Below, piece after piece: positions 24,028 through 36,980 of a DNA stretch of 64,000 nt (positions are counted from its first letter, which is position 1; each line of letters begins with the position of its first letter). The translations under genes were made by a program, and so were the position numbers. A model generated the notes under the pieces. The model was given only the letters and a program-made list of their open reading frames with translations, was not told where the DNA came from and made no database searches. The stretch spans positions 731,895-795,894 of the forward strand of contig NMRA01000089.1 of the NCBI GenBank assembly GCA_002633005.1, in the 5' to 3' direction. This DNA is from Phoronis australis (lineage: Eukaryota > Phoronida > Phoronidae).

Positions 24028-25656
24028 TGTATTTTCTGGTCATGCTTGAACAAAAACCATTGTTCTCATGTGATGTGCAGAACATGCATTAAATCAATCA
24101 AAAGAAGAAAACATCAGTTTAACAGTATGTTCCCTAGGTTCCATCAGTATGCTCACATACATGGGATTTGGTGACACCATCCTCCCGTTCAGTAACGCTA
24201 GGACCTCGCTAAAAAGCAAGACTGCGAGATTACACGAGATATTAGCTAGGTCCTAGCGTAGGTCGTAGCATAACCGAATGCATGCCAGTTTGGTTTCAGA
24301 TGCAACTCACTACTACAAAGTCAATGCAGATTCTTACAAATGACTGATGACTCCAACTCTATGGAAAGAATCAAGTTTTTAATTACCACAGCAGCTCATT
24401 CAGCACATAGTACTATCATAGATTGTTTTAAAAAATGCACAGCTTCCCATTTTCACAATAGCTGATATTACATAAAATACACACATGTTACTTATCCGAG
24501 TGGAAAACATCACATTTGGCAAAAAAACCCGGTTGTTTCTGGTCCAAGACCAAACCTCAACAACAAAAAACAAACTGCCATTGGCATCGGTTTCAGTCTA
24601 CATCTATTTTTGGCTGCATACACCAAGACGTGTAAGCTAGGGTAAGCAACAAGGTTTGGGCAGGTTTTTGTTTGGTGATGATGAATATCTGAAAAAATAA
24701 GTGACCAGAACCAACTACGCATTTTTGGCCTTGAACGAAGGCTAAATGAAGTAAAAGGAATTTGTGCATGCATTGGTCACCTCGGATCCTCGGTATTTTG
24801 CGAATGCCTGTATAAAGAATTACGTGAGTACGTAAAATGTTGCAAAGTTACACAGTCTTTAAAACATCTATGGCTTCCCTAGTCAATTTGACTAGAAACC
24901 AAAGGCTTCTGTTTTAACAGTTGACATAAGACAACAGTTCCACTAAGTCCAACGACAGGTCCATTAAATCCACAAGTATTTCCGTTAGTAACCTACATTT
25001 TTACATATGCACCACTAAACCCAAACAAATTTCAGGAGTAATATTTTAAGGAGATTGTGAGACCTGTGTTCAAATTGGACATCAACACAGCCCCGCATCC
25101 CGAGACATGCGTAATGTTACTGTAAAAGAATGCACTTGGGGGCCCACAAGCCTATATATGAAACCGCACCAAAATCTGGCAAGGGGCAAGTTTTTAAAAT
25201 AGCACGAGTTGGCAATTACTTGACTTAAACAAAATGGTAGATGTGTATATTATTTAATTGAAAAGGACCAAGAATGGACAAAAGACACAGAAGACAACCA
25301 GGTAACGACATGTTCATGAACAAAAGTTGGCCACCTGCGCATTAAAGGTGAACATTAGGCTCATGTACCCATGTGCAAAACAAGGTAAAAAATCGCTTCG
25401 TCTAAGAAATATTTTGGATAAATGTGCATGGGACTAAATACGTGTGCTTAACCAAAACCTATTGCGATGCTCCATAGTTTTCATCATGTAAACTGATCAC
25501 TATTGCATCACAATATGTCCAGCAGACGTGATAAAAAATAGTTTTAAGACGTTTCACATTACGACTCGTTTTCAAACTGAAAAGCTTGAAATAAACTCTT
25601 GGCAGCGAAGTGGAATCTACGCCCATCTGTACAGTACAGAAAAATCTCGCCAATTT
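24028..25656 (+). repeat. Large direct duplication, copy 2
   Basis: Same content and order as 21476-23145, about 40 bases shorter through small indels. It is contiguous with the 3' flank of syntaxin 5. Confidence 0.9.
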
Positions 25657-27538
25657 AAGACACCAACATGGTAACGGGTAAATTTTATTTTTTCATTATT
25701 TACATGAATTTATTTGTAGCACCAAATATATACCCTTGCTACCATCAGAGGTTTTAAAGTGGAACTTGCATGCTAATTCCTCATCTCTGTGATTGCTTGG
25801 TCAAATTAGAAGTACAATATATAGCGACGATGTGAATACGAAGTACGTTGAAACTTGTCAAATGGTTTTAAGAACCAATTTTGAGTCGAAAATGATCTGC
25901 CATAAGTCCCTCAACCATGTCCGGTAAGTAATGTGACGTCGTGTTGGGGAATAAGACTGCACGATGCAGCCTATGTAAGCCCTTGAGGTATGTCATTAGC
26001 GCAAGGGTCACCTATTTGCAGATTTTTTTGTTTTGCACATTTATAAGTTGTCATATACAACTGCACTTTGTTTAGCGTACCTGATGTTCAAATAACATTA
26101 GTCGTTTAGTTCGTGCTATACATTAGAATAGTTAGGAGCATGCAAATACATCTTTAAGACATGAGCATTCACAACAACAGAAGCCATGAAAAATAAAAAA
26201 ATACCAACTTTGGCAATAATTTTTATCCAAAATTGTAGAGATATTAGTGCACCACAATGTCAAATACCAAAAACAAAGTAACAGTGGGATAAACTGCATT
26301 AAGATTTTAAAATGCCACAAAAAGCAGCTTTAGTTCAAAGATGAAACTACTGGTAATTTGACTAGTCTTCATGAAGACAATGTGAATAATTGTCATACCA
26401 AAAGTAGACAGCTCAGGTTCATTACTGAATTTTTCGCGGAGTTGCAATTTCTGTTCAAACGATCAAGTGATTCTCCAGCATGCTAGTTATGCTGCCAACT
26501 GAAGTAGGGACAGAATGCAACAGTGGTATGCTGTTATCGACTTGTGGAGATAACATCTCGGAGACACCAAGTGTATGTAACAAAGTCAACTACGACTGGC
26601 TCCTGCTACATCACAGCTGCCACAAGCCTCACGTTGAGCGCTGGCTCAAATTGATATGAAGATGCATTATTCCATGAAATTAGCATCAAACCCTGTGATT
26701 AATCGACGACTTACCAACACACAGTGACCTCAGAATCCCACACTAACTGAAGACTCTAAAACATGGCTCCCTCACTAACAGACATTAAGGCAACGGTACC
26801 ATTTCAAATAAAGTTATATTTAATATGTACACAATTTATATATGAATTATAGGTCTTTATACTTGGATGCCAACTTTGTAACCTCCAAATATTCTTCAGG
26901 GCTCACATTCCTTCCAGCAATTGACATATCTTCTTGAGTACCTTATTTGGACATGGGAATGTTCCAAATACTACTCTTTCCAAAATACACTCTTATCTAT
27001 CAGTCATTGATTACTCCTCGTCTCTCTCATGTGATAGTTAACACGGAAGATGTCTTCCGCTGTCACACACTGATAACCACCAAGGCTCACGACCACATGG
27101 CACGTTTAAGAACAGTCCATATACAGTCCTTAATGTTTTTCAAACTCCCACAAAACCATCACAGATATCGAGCACAAGGTATTTTTTGTCCATATTCAAA
27201 CTGATGAGCAACTTTAATTACTATCCTTCATCCATCGTAATGATTATCATTATCATACAAATCTACATCCTGCACATTGCAAAATAGACCAACAAATTCT
27301 TCTGCCAGTTCACTGCAACACCAGTGCCTGATATTTGATCTCCAATTTAACCACAAACTCCGACTCAAAATATTTCAACTCAAAACCATGTCATAGAACT
27401 GTCACCTCCTACATTTTCAAGTGCAACACCAAAAATAGCAGGGAGTTCACTCTTGTCTTTACTTGGACGAAGTAGGCAATTTTAATGCAAGTTTAAAGCT
27501 GAGTACAGAGATGGTGACCATGTCGATTGCAAGTGCGT
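25657..27538 (-). other. Downstream flank and probable 3' UTR of syntaxin 5
   Basis: No coding exon was recognised. A minus-strand AATAAA (TTTATT on +) at 25709-25714 is a possible poly(A) signal, which would give a 3' UTR of about 1.8 kb. This assignment is weak. Confidence 0.4.
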
Positions 27539-30500
27539 CTAGGCCAGAAACACGATGAAAATGATGAAGAAAACTATGAGCACACCAAATACTTTGATCA
27601 TCAGCCATCTGTTAGAGGTCACTGACTGGAAGTACTTTAAGATCTCGCCATGCGCTGCTTCCACGTTACTGTGCGTGTCGTCAACATTGGAATCGATTCT
27701 GAAGTAAAAATGATTACCATCAACTGACAAAGAATATATTGCAATGATTGGAGCTGAAGCAGGATAAACACCGAGAAGGTTGTTGTGGATGATTTTTTGA
27801 CGATATGAGAAGAGCAACAAAACACCTGGGTAACTTATACCTAGTAGAGCTAGAAAGAACAAGGCAAGACTGGCTAAACAATGTTCCACGACACTACTTT
27901 TTGATAAATGAACAGCAGAAGTCATGACACTCTGGAAATGAGCAAAATTATAAGAAATGAGTAAAACTCAGTTTGTGAGATCTCCCAGCATCGCAAACTG
28001 AATGGCACAAGATTTATGGCATTTTTACCACTGGTCTGACATTCTGAGTACACGAGACAGACTGCACAGACACGACCCAAAAAAAGAAATCTGGACAAAG
28101 ACTGAGTCAAACACACTACATGTTGCACACATAGTGCGTGTAAGCCAGACACAGAATGTGTGAATTGAACTCAATTGCATGCGTCGGACAAAGTGTTTGA
28201 GCACTGACTGCAAGTCAGATACAAACACTACGGCTCAAGCAGTCATCCTTGGAGTGCGAGTCAAATGGAAGTTTTGTAAAGCTGACACACACTGTCACAA
28301 ACACTGACCTCTGTACCATCTCCTCCTGTTCCTTGACCATGTGAGCCAGCTGTGTAAATATCCCGCCCAGTTCTACAATGGTTTGTTCTATATTCTGCAT
28401 TGTACTCGCTCTCTCCTCTATGTACTTGTCCTGAAATAAGATAGCCTTCCATAGATGACAGGCACAGTACCCACCCTTCAAAATAGTCACCAGCGGCAAA
28501 CTAATGAAAACTACGCGTGTAACAGTTGCACTATTCAGCTGGCGAAAGAGCAACTAGTTGTTCCTCTATCAGTTTTCGTGTGTAAGAACAGATCATCCAA
28601 GTTTTGTTGCATTTCAAAAGCAATTCTAACACAACATGGCCGATTGGGAAACAATCAAATATGAAGGAAATAATTTGAATCACATCTATTCTTGCAAGAC
28701 AAAACAAGTTTTTATAAAATTATATACAGTTAGAACTGAAGTAATTTTATAACTCAAGTCATATTAAAGTTACGATACATTATGTATTGTATAGTCTATC
28801 TGGCCTGTGACACAGTAATCCTTAAGGTCATTTACCTGTTCCTCAATCATTGCTTGCTGTTGCACCCTCTCTCTCACTCCATCCATGTTGATGGTGATAT
28901 CACCACCGGCGACACTCTGTGCCTCATCTTGTAACAGGACAGAGCCGGCTGAAAGTATGATAACAGAGTGATATGTACGATGACGGCGACAAAGTGAGAA
29001 TATACAGTCAGACAACTTCAGTGTGGCCAGAAAACGGACAATTTCAGTTTGGCTAGAAAACGGACAACTTCAGTGTGGCCAGAAAATGGAAAACTTCAGT
29101 GTGGTCAGAAAACGGACAACTTCAGTGTGGCCAGAAAACTGGCGAGGAAATACTAGTTCACATATCACTTGATGAGCCTAGTTTTGATTGATTAAATCAT
29201 GTTTTCTACTTGAATGTTGCTTGGACTACCTAGAAAAACCAATGCATCTAAATTAATAAAAACCCATTTAAGAAAGGCTATAAACAAGTGACAGGTGAAT
29301 TTCAATCAAAAACAATATGTAACTCAACTCTAGCATTACACCAGCTCCGCTTTCCACCAGTAAGACCACATTTTACTACAAAACTGTCACCACAACAATG
29401 CAAAATCAATGTAAGATCAATTCTAGACTAGTACAACATTCACCAAAAAGCAATTATACTGCTACCTAGGAGTCAAAGTAGCCATAGTTTATTTATGTTG
29501 CAAGCCCACGTTGAAATATGTAACAGCTTACCATGCCCGCCCATGGCTGAGGGTGGTAACGAGGATGTCGCATGCGACTGTGCGGATGAGAACTGCTCAC
29601 GGCGGGACTTCTGATGGCGCAGGTTCTCTGTCCTCACTTCCAGCACTGACTTGAAGTCATTGGACATGGTGGCCAACTTCGACTGTAACAAGAGACATAA
29701 GATCAATCAAGAAGGCAGTTGTACATATGATTCCTCAAGCAAGTCAATAATAATAAATTTACATTGAAAATTCTTCAATTTCAGACAAAACAAGGAGATA
29801 GCATTGTAATGTTTCTATTTTTCAAAGGCTTATACACCATTGCACAAATGAATAACAACCCAGTGTAGACATTGCAAGCTTAACTATGACCTTCTACAGA
29901 AGGTCGATGAATGGCGTGTTCTGGTAGGAAGGAAGAATCTCAAGTTATGACTGAGAGCTACTGGTGGTAGAGTGTTGAATCAGCAGTAAAGCCCTGTTCT
30001 ACACCCAACTGAACACATCACCAAGGAGTCACTCGAGCATAATCATGAATTTTATCATACTTCCTCCTAAAACATCACTCCTCCATGTAAAGAAAATAAA
30101 TGACATGTTGATAACATGAAAAGGGTGTGTGGCAAATTATCATAGGTATTGGGGTCTGAAACACTTTTACCAAATAAAATCACAGAAAGTGCCTCTTCAA
30201 CAACTGGGTTTCTTTTCTTTATCATGCAGTAAAAATTACAGAAGCAATGTAGTCTTGTTGTGAAGACTGACAGGGTTCATTTTACCTGTAATGCCACCAC
30301 CACTGTGTTTGAATGCTTCTGTACGTGACGACCATTTTGGTAGCTGTGCCCTTTTGACACCTACAAATATGGAAACTAGCCATTAGCAACACAATGTCTC
30401 ATATGCCATTTCAAAAAAACGACAAAAAACTATTGCAGATATTAGACATGACATTCCATACAATGTAGAACAACAGTGCAGGCATTCTAACCCAGATGTT

Positions 30501-32940
30501 GAATTTGTAACACAATAACACTTGGGACGTGTGTACACACAAAGACAGGATCAGAATTCAGACGTATGCACCAACTCCTTTCATAAATTGTCACACATTG
30601 CTACATGAATTGTCACGCACTGCGACATGAATTGTAACACATTGCTACATAAATTGACACACTCAAAAACAATTACTAATTAAATTTCACTAAGCAGAAA
30701 ATCAAACATTGAATAAACTAAACGTTTAAAGATTATTTACAAATTGAAGAAAGCATACAATCTTGCCACAAGAATCTGTAGATGTAACCTTAAGGCTTGC
30801 TTTTTAGCAAAACTTGTTCAGTGTGAGCACAATAATCATATTTCAGGTTCAGTCAGTTTTTTCTTAATATTTAACGCTACAAAATGCAGTAGAAATACAT
30901 GATGATGTATAAAACAATACTGGTACAGCCTATTGTCTGAATTATGTACATACATGCAAATTCAGTACGTGGCATTTGAACAAGTCCCAGGAAATCTAAT
31001 AACGTTTATAATACCTGTATTAGGTATTTTATTATAGCAATGGAAGTGCACAGATAAAGAAACGTTGAATAAATTTAAAACAAAAATCTCCCGCCACATA
31101 GGGACCTACAAGTCACTTGGGAAAAAGAGTACCAACTAACTGTCAAAAGGACGGTAATATGACAGTAAAAGTTTTCTTCACTCCAATACTTGACAACTTA
31201 AATTTTCAAGTATTTTAAATTTATTAGTTTCAGTAGGTGCAAGTGAAAGGGAATTTGTTCCCCAAACTTCGAAATCAAATCAGCAAAAAAGTTAAACGTG
31301 CAGATCAAATTAAACACCAAATCTCTTTTCACAAAATAAACCATGAAGGCACACATAGACTGACCTGTTGTAAGTTAGCAATCTGCTGATTCAAACTGTT
31401 GATGTCCTGTTTGATAATGTAGGTGAGTTCCTGGATCTCGATGGGCTTGTCGTCAAATAGGGACTTTCTCTTAGCCACTGGAGAGACAAAATATGACAAA
31501 GGTGCAAAAGCACATTCCTCGACACTTTTCCATTTTATACATTACGTTACGATTGAACAGGTGTTGGGAGTTTTATAAATGAAAAGTTTTAAAAACGTTT
31601 TTCGTTAACTATCAGTCAAGATGACTGGTAGCATTGAAAAACACAAGAACAACATAATCTGTCCAGAGATCAAATAGCTTTAAAAGGAAATAACAAGAAA
31701 TCAACTTACATATGGTCAATTTTTCCAACTTTGAAAACGTATTTGCAAGGTCTCGGCCAATTTTCCTAAAAAGAAAACATAAAACAACATTACACAAGAA
31801 ATGAAGTGACCAGAAAATTCAATGCTGGACCATCTTGTTTACTGATATATCTCAACACAACTTTTCTTCAATGTGTTGTTGCTCATAACAACAAAAATGT
31901 TTTCAATGCAAATTTAATGACACAAAACATTACGACGGTAAACGACATAAAAACATAAACCAAGAGCAAGGATGGTCAGAAGCCAAATATCTAATTGCTG
32001 TGTACGCGTGTTTAAGACTTTGTACACAATGTTGTGAATTGTGCACAGGAGAGCTGTTACGGTCAATAAATTTTATTTGATTTGATTGATGCAGAAAGTT
32101 TTCTGTAAACTGGAAAAACATTACAAAGGTATTTCATACATAAACAAATTCTAAAGGTTACTTTTTTCTATGAGTTTTGAGAGTAAAGACAATGACTATA
32201 AATTAAAAAATCTTTGGTCTCATACAATGAGTCAGAGGTTTCCAGAATTCCAGTCTAAACAAACACTGCAAAGAACATTAATCTCAAAATCCAAAGGCTT
32301 GCACATAATTTCCTACTAAAAGCATTTATCTAACAGAACATACTTGGCAAGCTGGTTGAACTGACTTCTCTGTTTTAGGTGCCTGTTCTCGTGTTTCACA
32401 AGGACTCCATTACCCTGAAAATTGCAAAATCTCGTAATTTATAACCTTAACAAGAAGCAGGTACAGCTGAACATATTTTGACAGTACACAAAGTGATTTT
32501 TTCAATTTTTTCTGAACAGAAAAACAGCAATTCCTTTCATTCACATACATCAAGTAATTACGAAATCACTGTTTTCAAGTCCACGTACTAAATTCTTGTC
32601 TTCGGGCATAACTTAGAGCTTGTGCACAGTGTATTAATAACGATCAGCGATGTCCTTATAAGTCCACATGACTTTGCTTATGATCCCTGTCATATATTAT
32701 AAGTCACACAAAGTTTACAATAATAATAATAAACAACATATTTAGCATGTAGCTCACAGTCACCTGACGTGATTTCAGCGACTTGACAGCAGACAGGAAC
32801 TCGTTAGTTCTATCTCGGCAGGACATATCGGGGTCATGGAATGTGGACACAGTGCCAACGAATGAACTCTTGGATGGGGGTGTATTCTCCTTCTGGTCAC
32901 GTTCTGATCCAGAGTTTGTGCGGCGTCGTAGCGTGCTCAT
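27539..32940 (-). CDS. STX5: Syntaxin 5, Qa-SNARE of ER-Golgi transport, 9 exons
   Basis: Join on the minus strand: 32940-32764, 32414-32344, 31765-31710, 31477-31365, 30360-30286, 29682-29532, 28948-28836, 28430-28309, 27698-27539. All phases agree and give 345 residues. Near the N-terminus is the Sly1/SCFD1-binding peptide DRTNEF (43-48). The middle matches the syntaxin 5 regulatory domain (KLEKLTILAKRKSLFDD, YIIKQDINSLN, SNDFKSVLEVRTENL). The Qa-SNARE motif spans about 249-312 with zero-layer Gln287 in KEQEE. Residues 326-345 are the C-terminal membrane anchor. Syntaxin 5 pairs with Qb, Qc and R-SNAREs to fuse ER-derived and intra-Golgi vesicles. An internal Met39 just before SCRDRT corresponds to the start of the short vertebrate isoform. 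The conserved ending YFQSVTSNRW makes the identification firm. Confidence 0.96.
29013..29142. repeat. Tandem array, five 26-bp units
   Basis: Five consecutive 26-base units share the core CTTCAGTGTGGCCAGAAAA with one to four changes each. The array lies in the syntaxin 5 intron between the exons at 28836-28948 and 29532-29682. Confidence 0.9.
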
Positions 32941-35125
32941 GGAGACGGTTCAGTGCACCACTGAGCCATGAAGAAACACTGAAATTACACAATAAAATGT
33001 CCATTGAGACAATTCACAACTTAAGATGCCATGGGTATCATCTGTTCTGACCTACATTATATTGGTGACTTGGGACAGAAAGCAATGTTTGCTCACATTC
33101 AGTTGACTAAATAAATTGATTTTTGCTATTTACAGGACAATACAATCATCATCCTTATTGGTCGACATTTGTAATGTCATACTTTGTCGGAGTTAAATAA
33201 TTTGATTTTGCATTCACTAGACAAATTTTTCAAGACGTTACTGGTTAAAATAGCATGAACAACCCTATTGGCTAAAAATTCAATTTTCAAGTCCATTGGG
33301 AGCCTAACAACCATACTACCAACAGTTCTCATTGCTCCATATGACGTTACAACCTCGAGGGTAAAGGACAAAAAGTGTTTTTTTTTGCAATTCAGTCAGT
33401 CTAAAAAAAACCCTTTTTATGGCAGATTTACCACTATTTACACAAAGACTTCCGGAGTGAATAAAAAGACAGGATGTGGAAATAATTCCACAGCTATGCT
33501 TCTAAATTCCAACTACAATCCTTTCAATCCCAGCCCTGCAAACACAAACACACAGATATAGTAGCCCCCAACTCTACGTGCACCGAGAACTAGATGCTTT
33601 GCCAGGATATGAACAACGGTAATTCTAATTCTTTCAATAAACCAGTAATCTTTAATCATTTCCAAGAATTCAACCATTCTTACTCTCAAATCGCACCTTC
33701 AAACTCCCTAAAATGTTAGATGATTACTGTGATACCAAAATCAAAAACAATTATCTTCTGAACAGAACTAGGCACATAGAGTATCACCTTTAAGTCATCA
33801 TATAGCTATGACTGTAGCCAGCCAGCACGTTATATGATGACTAATTACGTCAAAATACAACATGAACAAGGAGCCTCTGGGTGTTAACTTCACATAGACC
33901 TTGAAATTTTAAACTGCCCGGGTAGATCGGCTTGTCACCTCGTAGTAGACCTAATGACTAGCTGGTATTAGAACGCTACAAACTTATAATGAAGTGAAAA
34001 CAATTTCGATATTTTGCTGTAAATAATACGCAACTGTTTGGAAAAACAGTTCGTTGAGGAATCCGGTGAAAAAAGAAATTGGCCAATAGATGATGCTCTA
34101 TTTCATGGCGTAACTTATTGAGAGAATTTACAAGCAGAATACAGGTAGGATGGCAGTCACTGTTCACTTTGAACTCCTACAAAAGCATAGTATTTATGAC
34201 ATTAATTTTGTGCCAGGTTTTGCTTGCCTTGGCAAGTTTTTTTTTACCCACATCCATGCAAAGATGTTTATAAACAAAACAGCTTTGAATCCTCGAGTCG
34301 GGTGAGTGAAATTCATGATTACTCAGATCCATGAGGTAACTTATTCATATAGCATTTTTGGCATTGAAAGTGTAGTCAATCTGTAAAAGTTTCAGCCGGC
34401 TGAAGCTGCCTTCATTTTGGCAGCTTTAAAGGCTTTGGTATGCTAGGTCTGCTTTGCATTTGGGAATGGAATATTGACGAAGTTTGACTGAATTTAACAT
34501 TTTCAATTGGACTGGGTAATCTTGCATTTAGACGTCAACGTCTCGATAGCTGTATCCAGTTCTCAATGACTACCACACAATATAGATGGCTAAATGCGAA
34601 ATTGCTAACTATTGAAACACACACGTCTTCTAACAGCTGAGCCTAAACCGAAGAGAAGCCTGAAGAAGTGAATCGGCAGAATGTGAAACCACTTTTATTC
34701 GTGACAATCTGTTATTCATAATTAGAACTAACTTACCAGATGTGTGGGTATGTTTTCTAGTTCGCGATGAAATTCATGCTATTATTGACCTACCATACAT
34801 TGATAATGAATAACATAAGGTATGAATACAAATGGGGTAAATTAAAGGAAAACTACGGAGATTTTCCCAATCACAAATCGTCCACGAAACAGCCTGACGT
34901 CATTGCCGGTGTTGGTTGCACATGCGCATTAGCAGTGATTAACAAAATGTTGCATTGTGGTCTAATAGTTATCTTGCGTTTTGACATAGACGAATGCAGA
35001 CGTGTGTTTGCTTGCTCTTACAATTTGCGTTCATTCATCACTAATTCTGTTAAATAAGTCGTTTATTGGAAGTCATAGAAAGTGTACTTCTAAGTAACTG
35101 ACGTTTATGTGGAAAAAAATTGAAA
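32941..35125. other. Divergent intergenic region between STX5 and MTR
   Basis: Must hold the syntaxin 5 promoter and, if the proposed tiny first exon is right, the MTR promoter. Only short chance reading frames were seen, with no RNA gene. Confidence 0.5.
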
Positions 35126-35144
35126 ATGGTTCAAGCAGACAAAG
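35126..35144 (+). CDS. MTR: Possible first coding exon of MTR
   Basis: AAAATGG followed by five more codons and one base, then the donor AAAG|GTAAAC. It ends in phase 1, which is what the next exon at 36981 requires, and joining yields MVQADKDTHEM before the conserved domain. The vertebrate protein also has a short variable N-terminus here. Support is only phase, start context and donor; such short matches arise by chance. Confidence 0.3.
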
Positions 35145-35679
35145 GTAAACCTTAAAGCATTTTCAGCGATTCCATGAGTGCGTGATGGTGTTTTCCGATG
35201 GCCATGAACCTTGACCTCGGGGAATCCCAGCCATGTCTGGAGAAATCGACCGACCAAATCGTGCGTGCCGTAGCCCGCATGTTTGGAAAAATCGAACGAT
35301 GAAATCACGCGTGCCGTAGCCCGGCGTCCCGTAACACAACGGCGCCACTCGAATTTTACGTATTTATCCTGATTATTTTATGGTGAAATCTGAAGTCCAG
35401 GATGTTATTCCTCAGGCATTCTGTGGTCGCAACTGTATGTCCATTCTTTCTTTGCTTGTTCCAGTGATTCTTGTGCAACGAATAAGCTTTCTCTGTTAGT
35501 TGTAACTTGAGATGGATAGATCAGTGGCTTGGAAGTGCAGTTTTATTTCCCAGCCAAAACGTATATAAACTTATATTTCGTCTCAAAAACTGACTTGTTT
35601 TATACCATTATGACCCTGTTATCAAATTGTTCCTTAGTGAAATAAGAGGTGATGTATTCTTGCTTACTTGTATTGTGTT

Positions 35680-36423
35680 CTATATTGGTATATACATGTC
35701 ACTGTTGTGTATCGGGAGAGATGAATTACAAGTCTGAGAGATGAATAACAACTCGCGTCCGAACGGCGGACCTCCCTTGTTTGCAACATACAAGGGGAGG
35801 GAGTTCTCTGTTCCGCCAATAATCACTGTAGCCAGTTTTCTTCCCACAGGTTCCAGCTGTTTGCTCGAATAAGTGAACATTCTTGCTTTGCAGGTGTCTA
35901 ATTTGATATTAGGCCAATATTTCTTAAAGTCACTCTTTGAGATAACGCCTAGTGCCGACCCACTGTCTACCTCCATGCGCAGCTCCACGCCGTCAACCAT
36001 TAAGTTGGCCCACACAGGACTGTTAGTGCCCAGACCATGGATATTGCATAGCAGATGATGATGGCTGTTTGTCTTTCTGCAAGTTTTCTTAATGTGTCCC
36101 ACTTGTTGGCATCCGTGGCATTTGGCATTCTTGAAATGACACGCATCAGGAGTATGATTAGATTTTCCACATCGAAAGCATTTCACATTCCTCTTAGCAT
36201 TAGCAGCCTTGGATGTTTTATGATCTGATTTATGCACTGTCATGTTCACCTTGTGAATTTCCAGTTTGGTTTGCAATTCTGTTGCATCGCGTGATGCCGC
36301 CTCCATTATGTAGGCAATTTCTAACACCTTCTCAAGGATAGGGTTGGTTTCAGCCAACAGGCGTTTCTCTATATGTTTGTGTTTCAGTCCGCACACAAAG
36401 CGATCCCTTATTGTGTCATGCAA
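35680..36423 (-). pseudogene. Gag-protease remnant of the LTR element
   Basis: An open stretch of 247 codons carries two CCHC zinc knuckles of the form CX2CX4HX4C (CFRCGKSNHTPDAC at 82-95 and CHGCQQVGHIKKTC at 102-115), then an aspartic-protease region with the catalytic DSG at 153-155. The final residues run into the LTR-like sequence, because the rest of pol is missing. The frame is broken upstream of it by a stop codon and frameshift. Zinc knuckles followed by a DSG protease is the Ty3/gypsy order. Confidence 0.8.
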
Positions 36424-36742
36424 TACGTCACCAAATTCACAATGCTCACTTAATTTCTTTAACTATTTAGGAACTCCGACACACTTTCGTCGTTTCGTTG
36501 ATCCCGCTTGTGGAACCGAAAGTGTTCAGAAAAGCTGGTACCTGTTTATCATGTGCCACGTCGTTAGACAAGAAATACTGCTTCAATCTCTCACAATAGG
36601 AATCCCAAGTGTCCTTAGACTCATTGATAGGCTCGATGTGGCCAATCCTCGTCGCCATTTATGTTGTGTATCGGGAGAGATGAATAACAAGTCTGCACTG
36701 GTTGAAGAATACATGAGAACTGCTTTGTTAGAAACTGTCACA
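35703..36742 (-). mobile_element. Internally deleted Ty3/gypsy-type LTR retrotransposon
   Basis: Read on the minus strand. An LTR-like sequence of about 81 bp (36742-36662) begins TGTGACAG and ends GATACACAACA. It is followed within a few bases by TGGCGACGA, which could pair with a tRNA ending UCGUCGCCA, as serine tRNAs do (primer binding site, inferred). After a gag remnant comes an open frame to the aspartic protease, then a second sequence ending GATACACAACA at 35703. No reverse transcriptase or integrase is present. The element lies in opposite orientation to MTR. Confidence 0.75.
36467..36658 (-). pseudogene. 5' gag fragment of the LTR element
   Basis: Begins with the ATG that overlaps the inferred primer binding site (MATRIGHIEP) and contains a Trp-Tyr segment typical of the N-terminal capsid of Ty3/gypsy gag. 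It is disconnected from the downstream gag-protease stretch by an internal deletion and frame shift, so the element cannot make a full Gag. Confidence 0.65.
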
Positions 36743-36803
36743 TGACTAAGCTATTACAATGCTGGGGAGACCTCTGTTGGTAGAACACTATACATCAGTC
36801 ACT

Positions 36804-36833
36804 TAAATAAATAAATAAATAAATAGTTGATAT
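36804..36833. repeat. (TAAA)n microsatellite
   Basis: About seven TAAA units immediately 5' of MTR exon 36981-37180. Confidence 0.85.
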
Positions 36834-36980
36834 CACAGTTTACTTGATGTTAATGGAAATAGAACAAAAATTACCTTTCTTGGAAAAGGATTGCTGAAAA
36901 GTTTAGATGTCATTCTTAATATTGTTATTATTATAATTAATAGTGCTTGAAAAATAATTATGTTGTGCTATATTTTCTAG

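Noticed and set aside
27637-28228. Several minus-strand frames with hydrophobic stretches near syntaxin 5
   Set aside because: They are out-of-frame or intronic readings around the last two syntaxin 5 exons.
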